Shown here in pieces: positions 53,601-64,000 of a DNA stretch of 64,000 bases. The DNA lies in assembly GCF_963678635.1 (NCBI RefSeq), contig NC_087069.1:6491472-6555471 (forward strand). Direction: 5' to 3'. The position numbers were made by a program, and so were the translations under genes. Source of the stretch: Symsagittifera roscoffensis. Its lineage: Eukaryota > Xenacoelomorpha > Acoela > Convolutidae. Each line of letters opens with the position of its first letter. Position 1 is the first letter of the stretch. The notes under the pieces are model-generated. The model ran no database searches. It had not been told where the DNA came from and saw nothing but the letters and a program-made list of their open reading frames with translations.

Positions 53601-53866
53601 AGTTGATACGGACGAAAGGTCGGTGTCACCTGTAGAATATTCTTATCTGATTATAAATTGTGTTTTGTGTATTGATTATATCTTGTGAAAATTTTGTGAT
53701 ACTGTTATACTATACAACGGGGTTGAGTTAGCATTATATCAATACTGAGTAGGCCCTGTGTGTAACTTTAGCTGAGTCACTAATATTGTAATTGAGAAAT
53801 CTAAGAGACATTTTTGATACGTACGAGATCGAGTAGGCAGTGTTAAGTAATTTAACTTGAGCTTCT
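50601..53866 (+). repeat. CCCTCCG-rich repeat region and leader of the right-hand Gypsy element
   Basis: Words such as TACCCTCC, AACCCTCCGGAG and CGGAGGGT recur dozens of times, densest at 52400-52960, with many CCCTCCG/CGGAGGG pairs that could form hairpins. Longer units starting GTACCCTCC and continuing to GGAGGGTTA recur near 51000, 51375 and 51610. A 125-base direct repeat (GGTTGCCTTGAGCTACT...) occurs at 53157 and 53343, period 186. No coding function is convincing; the frame at 53088-53519 only reads through the repeat. The 5' LTR of the Gypsy element probably lies here but was not delimited. Confidence 0.5.
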
Positions 53867-55430
53867 TTGCGGTACGTGTGCATTGCCATTAATTTGTGCG
53901 AGCATTACTGTTTATTACAAAGAATGCAGCGTAGGGACTCGTTAGGATTGACTACTAAGATTCCCAGGCTGAGCAAGGGAAGTACGCGAAAGTTTAGAAC
54001 TAGGCGTAGCCAATCTTCGTTTAGCAGTGTTCCAGACGTTTTTGCTGATAACGAATCGACTAAAGGTCAAGCTGATCTTTCAGTGAGCGAAATGAAACTA
54101 AGAAGCGAGAAGAACCTCGATGGCGATCAAGGGCGAAGCGCCGGGGTCGGAACGGCGAGCGATACGCTCATGGTCCCCTTTGATGAAGGGGAACGAACAC
54201 TTATTCGACCCGATTTTGAGCCAAGCGAGGACCTCGAACGGGAGGAAGTCGAGAGGACAGAAGAGGCCTCGGAGCGTTCCGAGGTCGAGCCTCGAGAGGA
54301 AGTATTGTTCAGGGGAACGTCCAAATGAGAGGCTAAGAGTCATAAGTGGAGAAAAGATTTTTCACACCCGACCAAGCAGAGCAAGAACGCGATGATGTCG
54401 TGTATAAGTCCGAGTGAAGAACAAAAAGGTTCGAAGGCAAAGAAGAGTTGGAAGTCTCTGTACGATGAGCGCATGGCGTCACTACAAACCGAAGATCTAT
54501 CTTCCAGTTATGACCATCCGGAGATAACACAACCGGATGTGAACTTCACGACGCCGTGCCCGAGGAACGACATGAGCAGGAAGGCGTTGTCCACTTCGCC
54601 GACCTGGCCAATGTCTGATGGGATAACCCTGGGAGTATCCTCGACGTTCGACAGATTGATGACGTCGATGGGCAAACAAAAAGGTGGTGCGTCATCAAGT
54701 ACCAGGCTGCAGCCGCAGTTTACCTCATCTTCTCTGGTGCTAACCCCGCCATTGGGGGCAGCTGGCGATATAAGTGACATGTTTGCTGGCGTGATGACTG
54801 GTCTGGATGAACTGAGACGGGACATGATTAAAAGAATAGATCAAGTTGACGAGAGAGCTCACCAGGGTCGAGAGAATTTGTGAGATGAACTGACGCACGT
54901 GAAGTCGCAGGCGAGAGTTGATCAGGCTCAATTGATTCGCAACACCGATCAATGCCTGGCGGAGAGCCTGGCACAGGCAAACAAGGAGTCAGAGGAAAGA
55001 GAGGCTAGGATGACAAGAGAGATCGAGCGATTCATGAACGATCCTGATAAAACCTACGCCCATACGATGACTAGCCTGAAAAAAGGTTAGATGCCAAATC
55101 TGACCTAATGATGGGGAAGCTTGACGAGATCCTAAATGGGAGCAATCGGGAGGAGCGTTCCAACCCAAGGGAGCGCTCACGCCAGACGAATGATGGAGAT
55201 GGTACGGGCAGCTATGCCAGGGCCCAGCAAAGCTCGAGAACGAACTACGTATCTAGGAATAGGGAGCGGCCCAGGGCAGCCCCCTCGAGGCCTAGCTGGA
55301 CGAATCCAGCCCCGCTGCTCTAAATTGTGTAATGGCGAAAAGAGCCAATGAAAGAGACAGTGCTCGTAAGATATTCGACATCTTGCTGAATCGTTCCGGC
55401 TCTGGAGACAAGGGCACCAGGCTATGGTGA
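53867..55430 (+). pseudogene. gag: Gag N-terminal region, decayed, right-hand Gypsy element
   Basis: One frame is protein-like from ATG 53867 (or 53926, MQRRDSLGL) to TAG 55088, with in-frame TGAs at 54326 and 54881. The sequence then continues in another frame (55108-55323, REERSNPRERSRQ) and a third (55332-55430, RKIFDILLNRSGSG). An indel in the six-A run at 55080 and another near 55420 explain this. It contains an acidic Glu/Arg stretch (EDLEREEVERTEEASERSEVE, cut) and a coiled-coil segment near 54800-55060. GC content and codon use differ sharply from the 27-kb element. Confidence 0.6.
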
Positions 55431-57508
55431 AGTTCGAAAAGAGGCGTCAAAGAGATGACGAATCCATAGACAAACTTTTGGACGACCTTGAATTGCTTAG
55501 GAGGAGAAGCAATCCCGATGAGAAAATATCCGAGCGAAACTTGGCGATAGCTTCGAAGTTCATGGACGGAGTAAAGAGTGAGGAGTTGAAAACGATGATA
55601 GCCACACAATTTACCCTGTCGCTTGACCAGGTACCCACGCCTGATGATTTACGCATGAAATCACGTGAATACTTGCTCATAAAACCGATGGCGCAAAACC
55701 GTTACAGCAATTATGGTAACTACAGCGGAACAAACACTGGCGCGAACTCCAGTTGGTGCAAACCTCGCGACGACATGGATAAGAGGGGGTCATGTGCGAA
55801 TTGTGGTTCGATGGACCATCATGTTTCCACGTGTTCTTCTTACAAACAGAACATGAAGGCAATAGGCTACTTTCTCGATGCGACCGACGAGGACCACGAA
55901 GAGTACGTTAGAGGGCTCATCATGAAATATGGACCGAGGTGCTTCTACTGTAATATGGAGGGACACTTCAAGTCGGACTGCACTCAGTTTTGGGATGCAG
56001 TGGCGGACGCGAAACACCCCCGCCACGAAGAGGCGCTTTCGGGTGTCAAGGCCAGTCGAGCATGTCTGATGAACGAGGCCGAGTCTCGGAGAAAAGAGAC
56101 GGCACCGAGCACCTTTACGACTAAGAAGGTGAAGACCTTGCCTAACAAGGTGGTAGCCTCGGACCTGGAGGCAGAGTCGGCCAGCCCACTCAAAGTAGAT
56201 TATGGTTTGGCGGCAAGGGCAGCGTTACAGAATGTCAAACAGGAGCTAGCCACGAAAGAAGTGGAGCAATGGGTAAGATCGGAACTGGAAAGCACGGATC
56301 TTTGGGAAAAGTTTAACATTCTGAGTAAAACGACGGAAGAAGAGGACATACAGGAACCCAGAAAGCAGGGACTAAAACTGAATGTCATATCTGGTAGAAC
56401 TTTCGGAATGACGAAAGAAGGGACGAAGATAATGTCCATTATCTCAGTCGCAGGACACCAAGTGGTCAAGAACTTGAGTGAACCATCCGAGATTACACTA
56501 GTCCACCTGGACATTTATTCAGACTACCTGAGGGAGAAAGATCCCAAGCTGGACTCCAGGGCAGTGCGAGCGCTATTCACGACAGGAGGTCCGAGGCTGA
56601 TGAGAGTGGATGAACATTACATCGAGGTCCATGGCCCATATCCGATTCTGATGAATGTGGACGGCATCAACATCTACACAAAAGCTCACGTAATTGATGC
56701 GAGTGATCAGATAGGCCGGATATATATAGGCCAAGAAGTGCTGAAGGTGCGACGAATCGGACACAATGCCATGCTTGAACAGGATGCGGTCCACATAGGT
56801 TGCGAAGCCGATCTGGCAGCACACGTGCTAGATGTGCAGGGCAGACAACTTTCAGTGAAAGGACTGTTAGACACGGGTGCAGTGGTCAGTGTCATGCCAG
56901 TCAAAACCTACACTGATATGGGCTTTGACAGGTCGGATCTGATACCGACAAACATTAGACTGGCAGCTGCCACTCAGGGAGCAATCTTTGTGACAGGACG
57001 GACCCCTATTATATCACTGCAGCTTGGGGGAAGACATCTTTGGATGAGCTTCCTGGTGGTGGAAAATTTGGACGAATCCGATCAATTCATCCTGGGAAGG
57101 GACTTCGTACGCAACTTTGATGTCCCGATCGACCTCAATGACGGCTTGATCAGGATCAAAGACCCGGAGAGGAAGTATGAAAAAAAACCTCTTAATAAGA
57201 TCTTAATAAACCAGGCTAAGGTGCCAATTTTCCTAGATCGAAAAGTGAGATTGAAACCAAACCAAGCCGTGGTAGCGACGTTTAGGATGAGGAATCTAAA
57301 TGAACTCAGTAATGACAGACAGGTATGTCTGGTACCAAATCCAAACAGTAAGAGCTCGGCTATTTTAGGAAGAAGCTTTTCACTCACTCAGAGCGGACTT
57401 GTTGAACACAGAAGCAACAACAGTGACAATACAGAGGGGAAAGAAACTTGGCTACGCATTGCCTCTGAACACAGACTTTCAGAGTGTGGAGAACTTGAAA
57501 AAGTTTGA
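55424..57508 (+). CDS. gag-pro: Gag C-terminus with two zinc knuckles, and protease
   Basis: A 694-codon frame. Residues 1-95 look like the end of a retrotransposon gag capsid region (FEKRRQRDDESIDKLLDDLE). Zinc knuckles CANCGSMDHHVSTC and CFYCNMEGHFKSDC (both CX2CX4HX4C) lie at about 125-180. An aspartic protease follows (GLLDTGAVVSVMP near 485; FILGRDFVRNFDV near 560 is the second conserved loop). The frame drifts out of register near 57395; the real continuation is in the next frame from 57399. No ATG context argues for the start; it is the continuation of the broken gag upstream. Confidence 0.85.
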   Translation: MVKFEKRRQRDDESIDKLLDDLELLRRRSNPDEKISERNLAIASKFMDGVKSEELKTMIATQFTLSLDQVPTPDDLRMKSREYLLIKPMAQNRYSNYGNYSGTNTGANSSWCKPRDDMDKRGSCANCGSMDHHVSTCSSYKQNMKAIGYFLDATDEDHEEYVRGLIMKYGPRCFYCNMEGHFKSDCTQFWDAVADAKHPRHEEALSGVKASRACLMNEAESRRKETAPSTFTTKKVKTLPNKVVASDLEAESASPLKVDYGLAARAALQNVKQELATKEVEQWVRSELESTDLWEKFNILSKTTEEEDIQEPRKQGLKLNVISGRTFGMTKEGTKIMSIISVAGHQVVKNLSEPSEITLVHLDIYSDYLREKDPKLDSRAVRALFTTGGPRLMRVDEHYIEVHGPYPILMNVDGINIYTKAHVIDASDQIGRIYIGQEVLKVRRIGHNAMLEQDAVHIGCEADLAAHVLDVQGRQLSVKGLLDTGAVVSVMPVKTYTDMGFDRSDLIPTNIRLAAATQGAIFVTGRTPIISLQLGGRHLWMSFLVVENLDESDQFILGRDFVRNFDVPIDLNDGLIRIKDPERKYEKKPLNKILINQAKVPIFLDRKVRLKPNQAVVATFRMRNLNELSNDRQVCLVPNPNSKSSAILGRSFSLTQSGLVEHRSNNSDNTEGKETWLRIASEHRLSECGELEKV

Positions 57509-58025
57509 TGTAACTAAATGTCCCTTGCATGCGAACCAAGAATGTATACTGAACAGAGTAAATGAAATGAAATCTTCTAGGAAATTGTTTTCAATGAAGT
57601 CGGAAACAGATGATGGGTTGTCTAGTTGTTCGAATTTTCCCGAGAGACCGACAGAAACAGAGTTAGCTGCGAATAAACCGGTCCTACCTGAGATAGACCA
57701 TTTGAAGGGTAAAAGATCAGACAAGGAACTAGATTCGCTCAGGGCGGTGCTAAGTCGGAACGCAGACGTTTTTTCGAAACATAAGGCCGACATAGGTTGC
57801 TGTAATTTTGTAGAACACCAGATTGAGATAGAAGAGGGCTCGGTACCTCATAGGGAAGGGGCGAGAAGAATGAACCCTCATAAGTCGGAAGCGTGCAGGA
57901 AGGAAATCGAGATGTTAATGGAGTACGACACGATCGAGCCGTCGAAGTCCCCGTGGGCTTGTGGTGTGGTCATGGCTAAAAAGAAAGGGGGCAACTCAGG
58001 TTTTGTTGTGATTTCCGTTATCTGA
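57399..58025 (+). pseudogene. pol: Protease-RT linker and RT N-terminus
   Basis: About 200 codons, +1 to the previous frame. It ends with the RT fingers region (YDTIEPSKSPWACGVVMAKKKGG), which leads directly into the RT palm of the next frame. A one-base indel in the G/C run near 57995 moves the reading into the frame starting at 58031. Confidence 0.75.
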
Positions 58026-58030
58026 ACGCA

Positions 58031-59296
58031 GTGACCATAAAGGACGCATACCCGATTCCCCGCATCGATGAGAGCCTATCCAAATTGGAGGACGCGAAGT
58101 TCTTCACGACGTTAGATCTGGGCTCGGCGTTCTGGCAAGTGCCACTCCGAAAGCAAGATCGTGAAAAGACGGGCTTCGCGTGCGAGCTGGGATTGTTCCA
58201 GTGGAAGAGAATGCCGTTCGGATTGTGCAACGCGACGGCCACTTTCCAGCGACTGATGGCCCAGGCACTCACGAGTGTGACAAAGAAATCGTGTTACGTT
58301 GATGATGTCGTGATCGCAACGCCAACCCTGGAGGATCACATAGAGAGGTTAGATGAGGTGTTTACTTGCATGAAGCCGGCGGGATTGAAGTGTAAACCCT
58401 CGAAGTGTGAAATCCTCAGAGACTCCATAAAATATCTAGGCCGCCTGGTGGATAAGCATGGAGTGAGACCAGATCCCGAAGCGGTTGAAGCGGTTTTGAC
58501 CTGGAAGGCACCCAAGACAGATACACAACTGGTGAGTTTTTTGGGGTTCGCTAACTATTATCGGGAGTTCGTCAAGGGATACGCCGATAAGATATACCCC
58601 ATGCAACAGTTGATGAGAAACAAAGGCAAAAAGTTCACTTGGACCGATGAGGCACAAGTTTCATTTGAAAACATTAAACGCGGACTTTGCGAGGCACCAG
58701 TCCTCGGCATGCCAACAGAAAAGGGGATGTTTGTGTTAGACACGGATGCATCCGTGGTTGCGATATCAGGCATACTTCACCAGGAGCAAGAGTGGAACGA
58801 GAGAATGGTTCTCCGTCCAATAGCCTACAGAAGTAAGGTCTTGAGCGATACCGAGATGAAGTATGGCGCACCGAAAGCGGAAATGTTCGCGGTGATCATT
58901 TTCGTGGAAAAATACAGGGCCTACTTGGGGAGTGCTCCCTTCAAGTTGCGTGTGGATAATCCTGCCCCTGCCTGGCTGAAAAACTATTCGATGGACCAAA
59001 GTTATATTGGTCGTTGGATCGTGCGCCTGGACGGATACCACATGATCATAGAGCACCGTACCCGTGACAAGCATCAAAATGCTGATAGCCTTAGTAAGAA
59101 GACAGAATTCTATGAGCGACTCGAAGAAAAGCAGGCTAACCAAGCGGAGGTCAAAGACGGGTTTTCTTTCCTAGACAAGGAGACTTACGACAAACTACCA
59201 CTCACTAGGTGGCTGGATAAGTCAGGGCACCCTATACCAGGACACCCTGAACTTCCAGTGGAAACGGACGCCGGACGTCATGGGGAAACTTCGTGA
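58031..59296 (+). CDS. pol: Ty3/Gypsy reverse transcriptase and RNase H
   Basis: 421 codons. RT motifs: IKDAYPIPRIDESLSKL, FTTLDLGSAFWQVPL, MPFGLCNATATFQRLM, and an intact catalytic YVDD (SCYVDDVVIATPT, near residue 93). The connection region FLGFANYYREFVKGYA follows. RNase H contains LDTDASVVAISGIL, KAEMFAVI, RVDNPA and QNADSLSKK, giving the expected acidic residues. The frame ends at 59296; pol resumes at 59280 in another frame. The enzyme would copy the element RNA into DNA. Confidence 0.9.
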   Translation: MTIKDAYPIPRIDESLSKLEDAKFFTTLDLGSAFWQVPLRKQDREKTGFACELGLFQWKRMPFGLCNATATFQRLMAQALTSVTKKSCYVDDVVIATPTLEDHIERLDEVFTCMKPAGLKCKPSKCEILRDSIKYLGRLVDKHGVRPDPEAVEAVLTWKAPKTDTQLVSFLGFANYYREFVKGYADKIYPMQQLMRNKGKKFTWTDEAQVSFENIKRGLCEAPVLGMPTEKGMFVLDTDASVVAISGILHQEQEWNERMVLRPIAYRSKVLSDTEMKYGAPKAEMFAVIIFVEKYRAYLGSAPFKLRVDNPAPAWLKNYSMDQSYIGRWIVRLDGYHMIIEHRTRDKHQNADSLSKKTEFYERLEEKQANQAEVKDGFSFLDKETYDKLPLTRWLDKSGHPIPGHPELPVETDAGRHGETS

Positions 59297-60400
59297 CTTG
59301 CTGAATAGAGAAATCGACAGACATGATCGTGAGTGGATGGAGACCATGCAGCGATTGACCGTAACTGAGAAAACGGAGAAGAGGCCAGTGATTATTCGCG
59401 GTCGCGATGTGGAACGGGATTGCCGGTCGATAGTGAACCAGCTGATGACCTCAATGCCGAAGGATGTCTTGTTGAGGTCTTCGTTCACAGAACGTGGGAA
59501 ACCGACCCCGGTCCAAGTCACTGGAGAAGTCAGAGTCAAGTCAAAATCCAAATTCACGAGAAAAGTAAGAAGAGTACGATCCGAGCTCAGATTGCTCTTC
59601 CGGGGACGAAACAATGTCCGGGGAGAGGTTGATGAGACCACCTAGGGCCAGAAATTTGTCCGGGGAGTCGGATTCAAAGCGACCAATGGACAGAGTTTTG
59701 TCTGGGGAGTCGAGAAATATCACAGACAGATTGGAACATAATGATGCGGAATCATTCGGCTCAAGCGATGACTCCAGGCCTCAGTCCTGGGACAACACAT
59801 CCGAAACTACTTCCAATTCTGATGTATCGGAGATTGCGATTCATTCCTTGTTGGTGGACTGAAAGCAGCGCGGGCTGGACAGAGACATGCATCAGGATCC
59901 GGACAGATACAGGTACACCTCCGACTAGGAGGGCATTGTGGTGGGTAATGCCGCCGATGAGCTCGAGCTGATAGCAGTCTCGAAACGCCCAATCAGATTG
60001 CTGCCACATGGTACGGTCGTACGCACCAATCTGGAACCATCTGTGCAGGAAGCGACGCCTTTGAAGAAGATATGGTGCGTCAAGTTGATGGACGATGCCC
60101 ATGCTCCGGAGATAGAGCGGACAATTAAACGTGATAAAGAAGTATCTGAAAGCCAGATACCGGCTGTCGGATCTCCTAAGGGCTCCACGAAATTCTAGAA
60201 TGACGAGCAATCTGAAGAGATGGATCGAGAATGGAGCACCTGACAAAGGAGATTTGGAGGAAGACAGCTACAAGATTTTGAAGCAGTTTTTCATGAAGAG
60301 AAAAGATCTACTGTACCTGAATGAAGACGGAATTGTAGCCTTTAAACGGAAAGAGGAGGACAAGGTCCTTCACAAGTACAAGTCGATAGTGTTACCATAG
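59280..60400 (+). pseudogene. pol: Pol region between RNase H and integrase, decayed
   Basis: Protein-like pieces lie in several frames: 59280-59645 (LRDLLNREIDRHDREWMETM), 59614-59862, 59938-60198 (Gly/Leu-rich, RPIRLLPHGTVV) and 60131-60400 (LLYLNEDGIVAFKR, the segment usually just before the integrase zinc domain). Multiple indels separate them. No catalytic domain was seen. Confidence 0.55.
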
Positions 60401-61324
60401 TTTTACCAGAGTTAATTGCTCTTTCATTCACATGATCAGATGGGCCATCAAGGAGTGGACACCGTATACAACAGGATACAGAAACGATTCGAGTGGCCTG
60501 GCTTGAAGAAGGCGTGTGAAAAGTGGATCTCTGCGTGCTTCTCGTGTCAACAGGCGAAGGACCCCCGGAAACTAAGGTTCCCACTGCAGTCAATAGAGTC
60601 ATCGGGATTCAACGAGGTAGTGCAAATTGATCACCAGAAGATATGCATGACAGCCACGGGCTACAATCAGGTGCTGGTAATGATTGATCATTTTACGAAA
60701 TATGCAGAGGCAGCACCCTGCATGGCAGCATCAGCGGAAGAAACTTGCAATCATTTGATAAATGTGTGGATAGCGAGGCACGGCTGCCTCATCACATTCC
60801 AATCGGACAATGGCAAAGCATTCGTGGGTGATCTCAAGAAGGAGTTAATGAAAAGGTCGCAGGTAGCACAGGCCCACTCGACCTCTTATCACCCGCAAAC
60901 GAATGGCCTAGTCGAGAGGCAGAATCGCACGCTGGTATCCATGTTGAGAGTTTATTGCTCACGCTACACGGATGACTGGGATAGAGACTTGCCGCAAGTG
61001 ATGGGTGCTTACAACAGCACAGAGCATTCCACCACGGGAATAAGTCCGCATATGATGCTAACGGGTCACGAAAAAGCGCTTCCCTTGACGTTTTTTACTC
61101 TGAATATGAAGGGAAGAGAGCAGCACCGCAAACGTTCGTGCCGGATGTCATTAGAAGACAGCAGGACCTCAATGACTTATGCAGGAGGAACACGCAACAG
61201 GCGCAAATTAGACAGAAACGGAGGTTTGATAAAAGGACTGCCGATGCAAAAGCCTACTCAGTTGGCGATTACGTCTGGGTATTTCAGGAAGTGGTTCCAC
61301 CAAAAGGAACCAAAAAATTATTAA
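60401..61324 (+). CDS. pol: Integrase, right-hand Gypsy element
   Basis: The frame continuous with 60131-60400 is interrupted by stops at 60398 (TAG) and 60413 (TAA), then open from 60416. An HHCC zinc domain (FHSHDQMGHQG ... CFSCQQAK) is followed by a DDE core with VQIDHQK, FQSDNGKAFVG and NGLVERQNRTL, the last two spaced as in integrases. Near 61085-61095, at a T6 run, the correct frame shifts to 61138-61872. Residues after that point in this frame are nonsense. Confidence 0.85.
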
Positions 61325-61965
61325 AGAAATGGCGTGGCCCATTTCAAATAACAGAAGTGCACCAAGGAGGTCGGTTTCATCGACTGAGCTTAGGAAGAGC
61401 AGCTCATTACGAAAACATCAAACCGCAAAATGCCTCATCAGAGGACTGGTGCATCCCAGCAGCCATGCAAGAGGGAGACTATTTGATAGTGAATCCTGCT
61501 TGTGAGGTGAAAGAAAGAGGCACTCGCGACAAAAACGACGGAAATGAGGTGGTGGATGATTGCGACCTACCACTGGAGCTAGAGTTGACCGAGCGAGTAG
61601 AGGTGGATGACGAAACTCTACCTTATGCCAAAGAGGACTGGGACTGCCCAGAACAGACTGAAATTGACAAAGGAATACAACCTGACTTTCCTCTCACCGA
61701 GGAGACACGCCAGAGCAAGAGAGGAAGGGACAAGAAGAAGTACAACCCGTATGGAGAGGATTTCGTCATAGACAGGATAGTTTTGAGTGATATGATGGAG
61801 TCGCTGGTGGGATTGGATGAAGTAGCGGTGCCAAGGGAGATCGACTTGGTAAATGACATGAATCAAGATTAAATCGACGATTGCTCCGAACCAGAAGTGG
61901 AGTTCGAACCAGAGATGGATCAGACTCATGAGCAAGAACTAACAAACTTGCGAGTGCTCGAATGA
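61138..61965 (+). pseudogene. pol: Integrase C-terminal domain and acidic tail
   Basis: It begins with the GPY/F-type integrase tail (KKWRGPFQITEVHQGGRFHRL, cut) and goes on to a long acidic tail (Asp/Glu-rich, ending RSKRGRDKKKYNPYG-like). TAA at 61870 and TGA at 61963 interrupt the frame, which stays open beyond them to 62394 with low-complexity, moderately acidic sequence. It is the natural end of Pol. Confidence 0.75.
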
Positions 61966-62293
61966 CTCCACGATCTGCCGACGGATCCTAAAGAGACAAC
62001 CTCGACGATTCGGGATGATGATAAAGACGGCATCAAATACGTCAGCCATGACAATACCGAGTCCAACTGGGTCGCTCCAGATGGCCCTCTAAGCGTTCCG
62101 CAATCCAACCTCGATCTGCTCGACTTTGGGCAATCGACGGGGACGTCGATGGATATTTTTGTCCGGGGAGTGGGGGTAGGACTCACCCACACCAAAAATC
62201 TGATCATAAGAAAATTAAAAGTGGCAAGAGAAACCGGAAAACTGGAGACGGAGGGCAAGAACGCTAAAAAACCACCTGTTGGACGAATTTTGA

Positions 62294-62706
62294 AACAATA
62301 TCGTTATAACGGACAGCGATTTCATACTCACGGAACGTACATGCGCTATAGCGATAACCGCGGATGTAAGCTTCAAAACAGCACTAGCGGCTGACTTCAA
62401 ATGAGAGTATAGGAATATCGAATTTTTATGGAAACAGAGGCCTGGTGTGGGAGGGATGATAGCGCTGCCCCTGTTGCATCACAGATACCAGGGAAATATT
62501 TGTGTTTCCTGGTTACTAAGGCCACTGATAGGCAACAAGTAGATCCAGAGAGCTTGGTATTGGCCTTGACTCGACTTAGGGATTTTCTGGTTGAGAGAGG
62601 AGTGACCTCTCTCTCGTTACCAGTCTATGATCCCAATAGGGGAAAGCTACATCTGAGAGGGTTGTACGCCCTTGTACACGTGACATTTTCAGAAACTGAC
62701 ATATAG
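62294..62706 (+). pseudogene. Macro-domain-like segment at the end of the Gypsy element
   Basis: Two frames together resemble the TARG1/OARD1-type macro fold. From 62294 (frame of 62297) come an initial strand (NIVITDSDF), then ADVSFKTALAADFK at the place of the nucleotide-binding loop, then TGA 62402 and a helix/strand continuation to about 62495. From 62490 in the other frame (ORF 62428-62706) come GKYLCFLVTKA, PESLVLALTRLRDFLVERGV and TSLSLPVYDPNRGKL. The order of strands and helices and the LVTK, LRxxxxxxGV and SLP blocks fit the family. The catalytic-loop residues do not: GAGIA and GCGLD equivalents are replaced. Broken by one stop and one frameshift. Assignment is from recalled family pattern. 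Confidence 0.55.
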
Positions 62707-63134
62707 GTTTTCTTACATAAAAAGTACTATTTGAGCATATGCTAGGAGTTGCATTCGGCGATAAGTGGTTTTTATTAAGTTCACTTTATAGAGATTAGGA
62801 TTGAGTTAGGTTAGCTACTAGGGTTTATGTTTTTAGGTAATAATGTAGATATATGATGTTTATGTGTTATGTTATTGTTAGGGTATGTTTTATGTGATGT
62901 TTGAGTCCTGAAAGACCTGGAACACTCCAGGTATTAAAATTGACAGCGCTCATTCGTGTTACCTCGATAGGGTTGAAGGTGGACGATCCACCTTGGTGCT
63001 AAAATTTAAATCAGTAACGAAGAAAAATTTCAATGAATTGTTTTAAAGGAGAAAATTGTGAATGATTTTTTATCCTGAAAATGGGACCGCATGAAATGAT
63101 GGTTTTAAGTCGTGACTTGTTTTTTAGATCTTGA
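62707..63134 (+). other. Possible 3' end of the Gypsy element
   Basis: AT-rich DNA with no ORF. Contains two perfect short hairpins (CCTGG-AACACT-CCAGG at 62917 and GGTGGA-CGA-TCCACC at 62979) followed by CTTGGTGCTAAAATT. An LTR may start here but its partner was not found in the window. Confidence 0.35.
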
Positions 63135-64000
63135 TTGATCAAATCTTGTTTACTGAATCAAAGCAAACTTGAAGGAACTTCACGACACGAGAATCAACAC
63201 GTAGAAATGGGTGGTACAAGTGAGTTAATGGAATTCCTCTCAGCGAGTCTAGGAGCGACTCCAGACGCGATCTATCAGCGGCTGATTGATTGTGATTTTA
63301 CACGAGAAGACCCGGGATTGGCGATGTTTGTGGTCGCACTCCTCAACGCGTTGGGAGGAGAGGGTCGAGGGAATCGCCCCACAGAAGTGGTATTGATGCT
63401 GGCCTTCGGTGAGTCCGGGACCGCCGAGAGAGGTCGAAATCGATTGATGAGATGGCGCCGAGGAGAAATGTCCGGACACGACTTGGCTCGTGAGCCGGGA
63501 CTAGGCGATCAAAGGGATCACCGGCTAGGTGACATGCCCCTACCTGTTCAGCCGGCGCAGCCGCTCATCGGAGCAAAAAGACTACGCGATGGGCCGGGCC
63601 CGTCACACTCAGTAGACTCCCCAACAGCTGCTCCTCCTCTCAAGAGAGTGAAGGTGAGCGAGATCGAGATACAGACCTCGGAGACGATCGAGACCTTGGA
63701 GAAGAAAGAAAGGGATCAGAACGAACTGTGTGCCAAGCTGCAGGAGTACAGGACAATATCTCGAGAAAGGGACGAATAGAAGAAGAAGTTTGAAGACCTG
63801 CAAATAGCCTACAAGGAAGAGGAGATAAAACATCTGAAGGAGCTATATATGGCGAGGGTGAGTAAAGTGTCACCGGAGGCTCTGGCTACGATGAACTCCT
63901 CGGAAGCATCATGGGACACAAGTCCCAGGACGTGCGCACAGGAACTGTGCATCCCGAGAGGGCCCGAGGCTCCTCAGCAGACACCACGGTCTGCTTTCAT
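63135..64000 (+). pseudogene. Unknown ORF running off the right edge, one internal TAG
   Basis: The frame is open from ATG 63135 (or 63207, MGGTSELMEF) to the window end except for TAG 63777-63779. Residues 25-115 look like a small helical domain (LMEFLSASLGATPDAIYQRL, ALLNALGGEG). A Pro-rich linker with a basic patch (PPLKRVKV) follows, then a coiled coil from about residue 178 that continues past the stop (KKKFEDLQIAYKEEEIKHLK, cut). The GC-rich codon use matches the adjacent Gypsy element, so it may be another element's gag-like gene or an accessory ORF of the same one. No family recognised. Confidence 0.45.

Noticed and set aside
54098-55180. Several overlapping minus-strand frames in the right-hand Gypsy gag
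   Set aside because: GC-rich DNA gives long chance frames; the plus-strand frame has gag-like composition and continuity with the zinc knuckles.

Overview
The window looks like repeat-rich, AT-rich nuclear DNA from an invertebrate animal. A nematode is possible, but that rests only on general impression. There are no bacterial-style operons. Almost all coding sequence belongs to LTR retroelements, most of it broken. The one convincing host-type gene is a small secreted saposin-like protein at 37570-37902. All family calls are made by eye from motifs; no database search was possible.

Layout. 1-1750 is a minus-strand, internally deleted relative of the large element to its right (piece of 5' LTR, 3' UTR, start of 3' LTR). 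5260-32267 is one complete 27-kb Ty3/Gypsy-class, env-bearing retroelement on the plus strand, with 410-bp TGG...TCA LTRs, 4-bp target duplications (ATAT), a primer-binding site and an A-rich, G-poor coding strand. Its order is: basic pre-gag ORF, acidic ORF, gag, protease, RT/RNase H, integrase, small membrane ORF, Met-less Pro/Ser/Thr-rich ORF, large glycoprotein (env), an unknown ORF of about 600 codons, and a 1.6-kb 3' UTR. A 7244-bp block from pol to mid-env is present in two full tandem copies plus a third truncated one; without it the element would be about 18.7 kb. Every gene carries stops or frameshifts, but copy 2 has an open RT/RNase H frame and copy 1 an open integrase frame.

32272-39026 and 48372-48552 hold a nest of small inverted-repeat elements (MITEs, ends GGCTCTTTTCC, roughly 8-bp target duplications) around the saposin gene, plus a solo BEL LTR at 34904. 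39027-48371 is a nearly intact minus-strand BEL/Pao element (449/450-bp LTRs, TATTT target duplications) inserted into one of the MITEs. It encodes an unidentified 227-aa protein, a coiled-coil gag N-terminus and a 1769-aa gag-pol. Its LTRs contain a tRNA-like segment with Pol III A and B boxes.

From about 50.6 kb to 62.7 kb lies a second, GC-richer and more decayed Ty3/Gypsy element: CCCTCCG-repeat-bearing leader, gag with two zinc knuckles, protease, YVDD reverse transcriptase, RNase H and integrase, followed by a decayed domain resembling a macro (ADP-ribose-binding) fold. Its LTRs were not found. A truncated coiled-coil ORF runs off the right edge.

The most promising novelties are the extra genes of the 27-kb element and its post-integration tandem amplification, the macro-like domain in the right-hand Gypsy element, and the tRNA-like Pol III promoter inside the BEL LTR.
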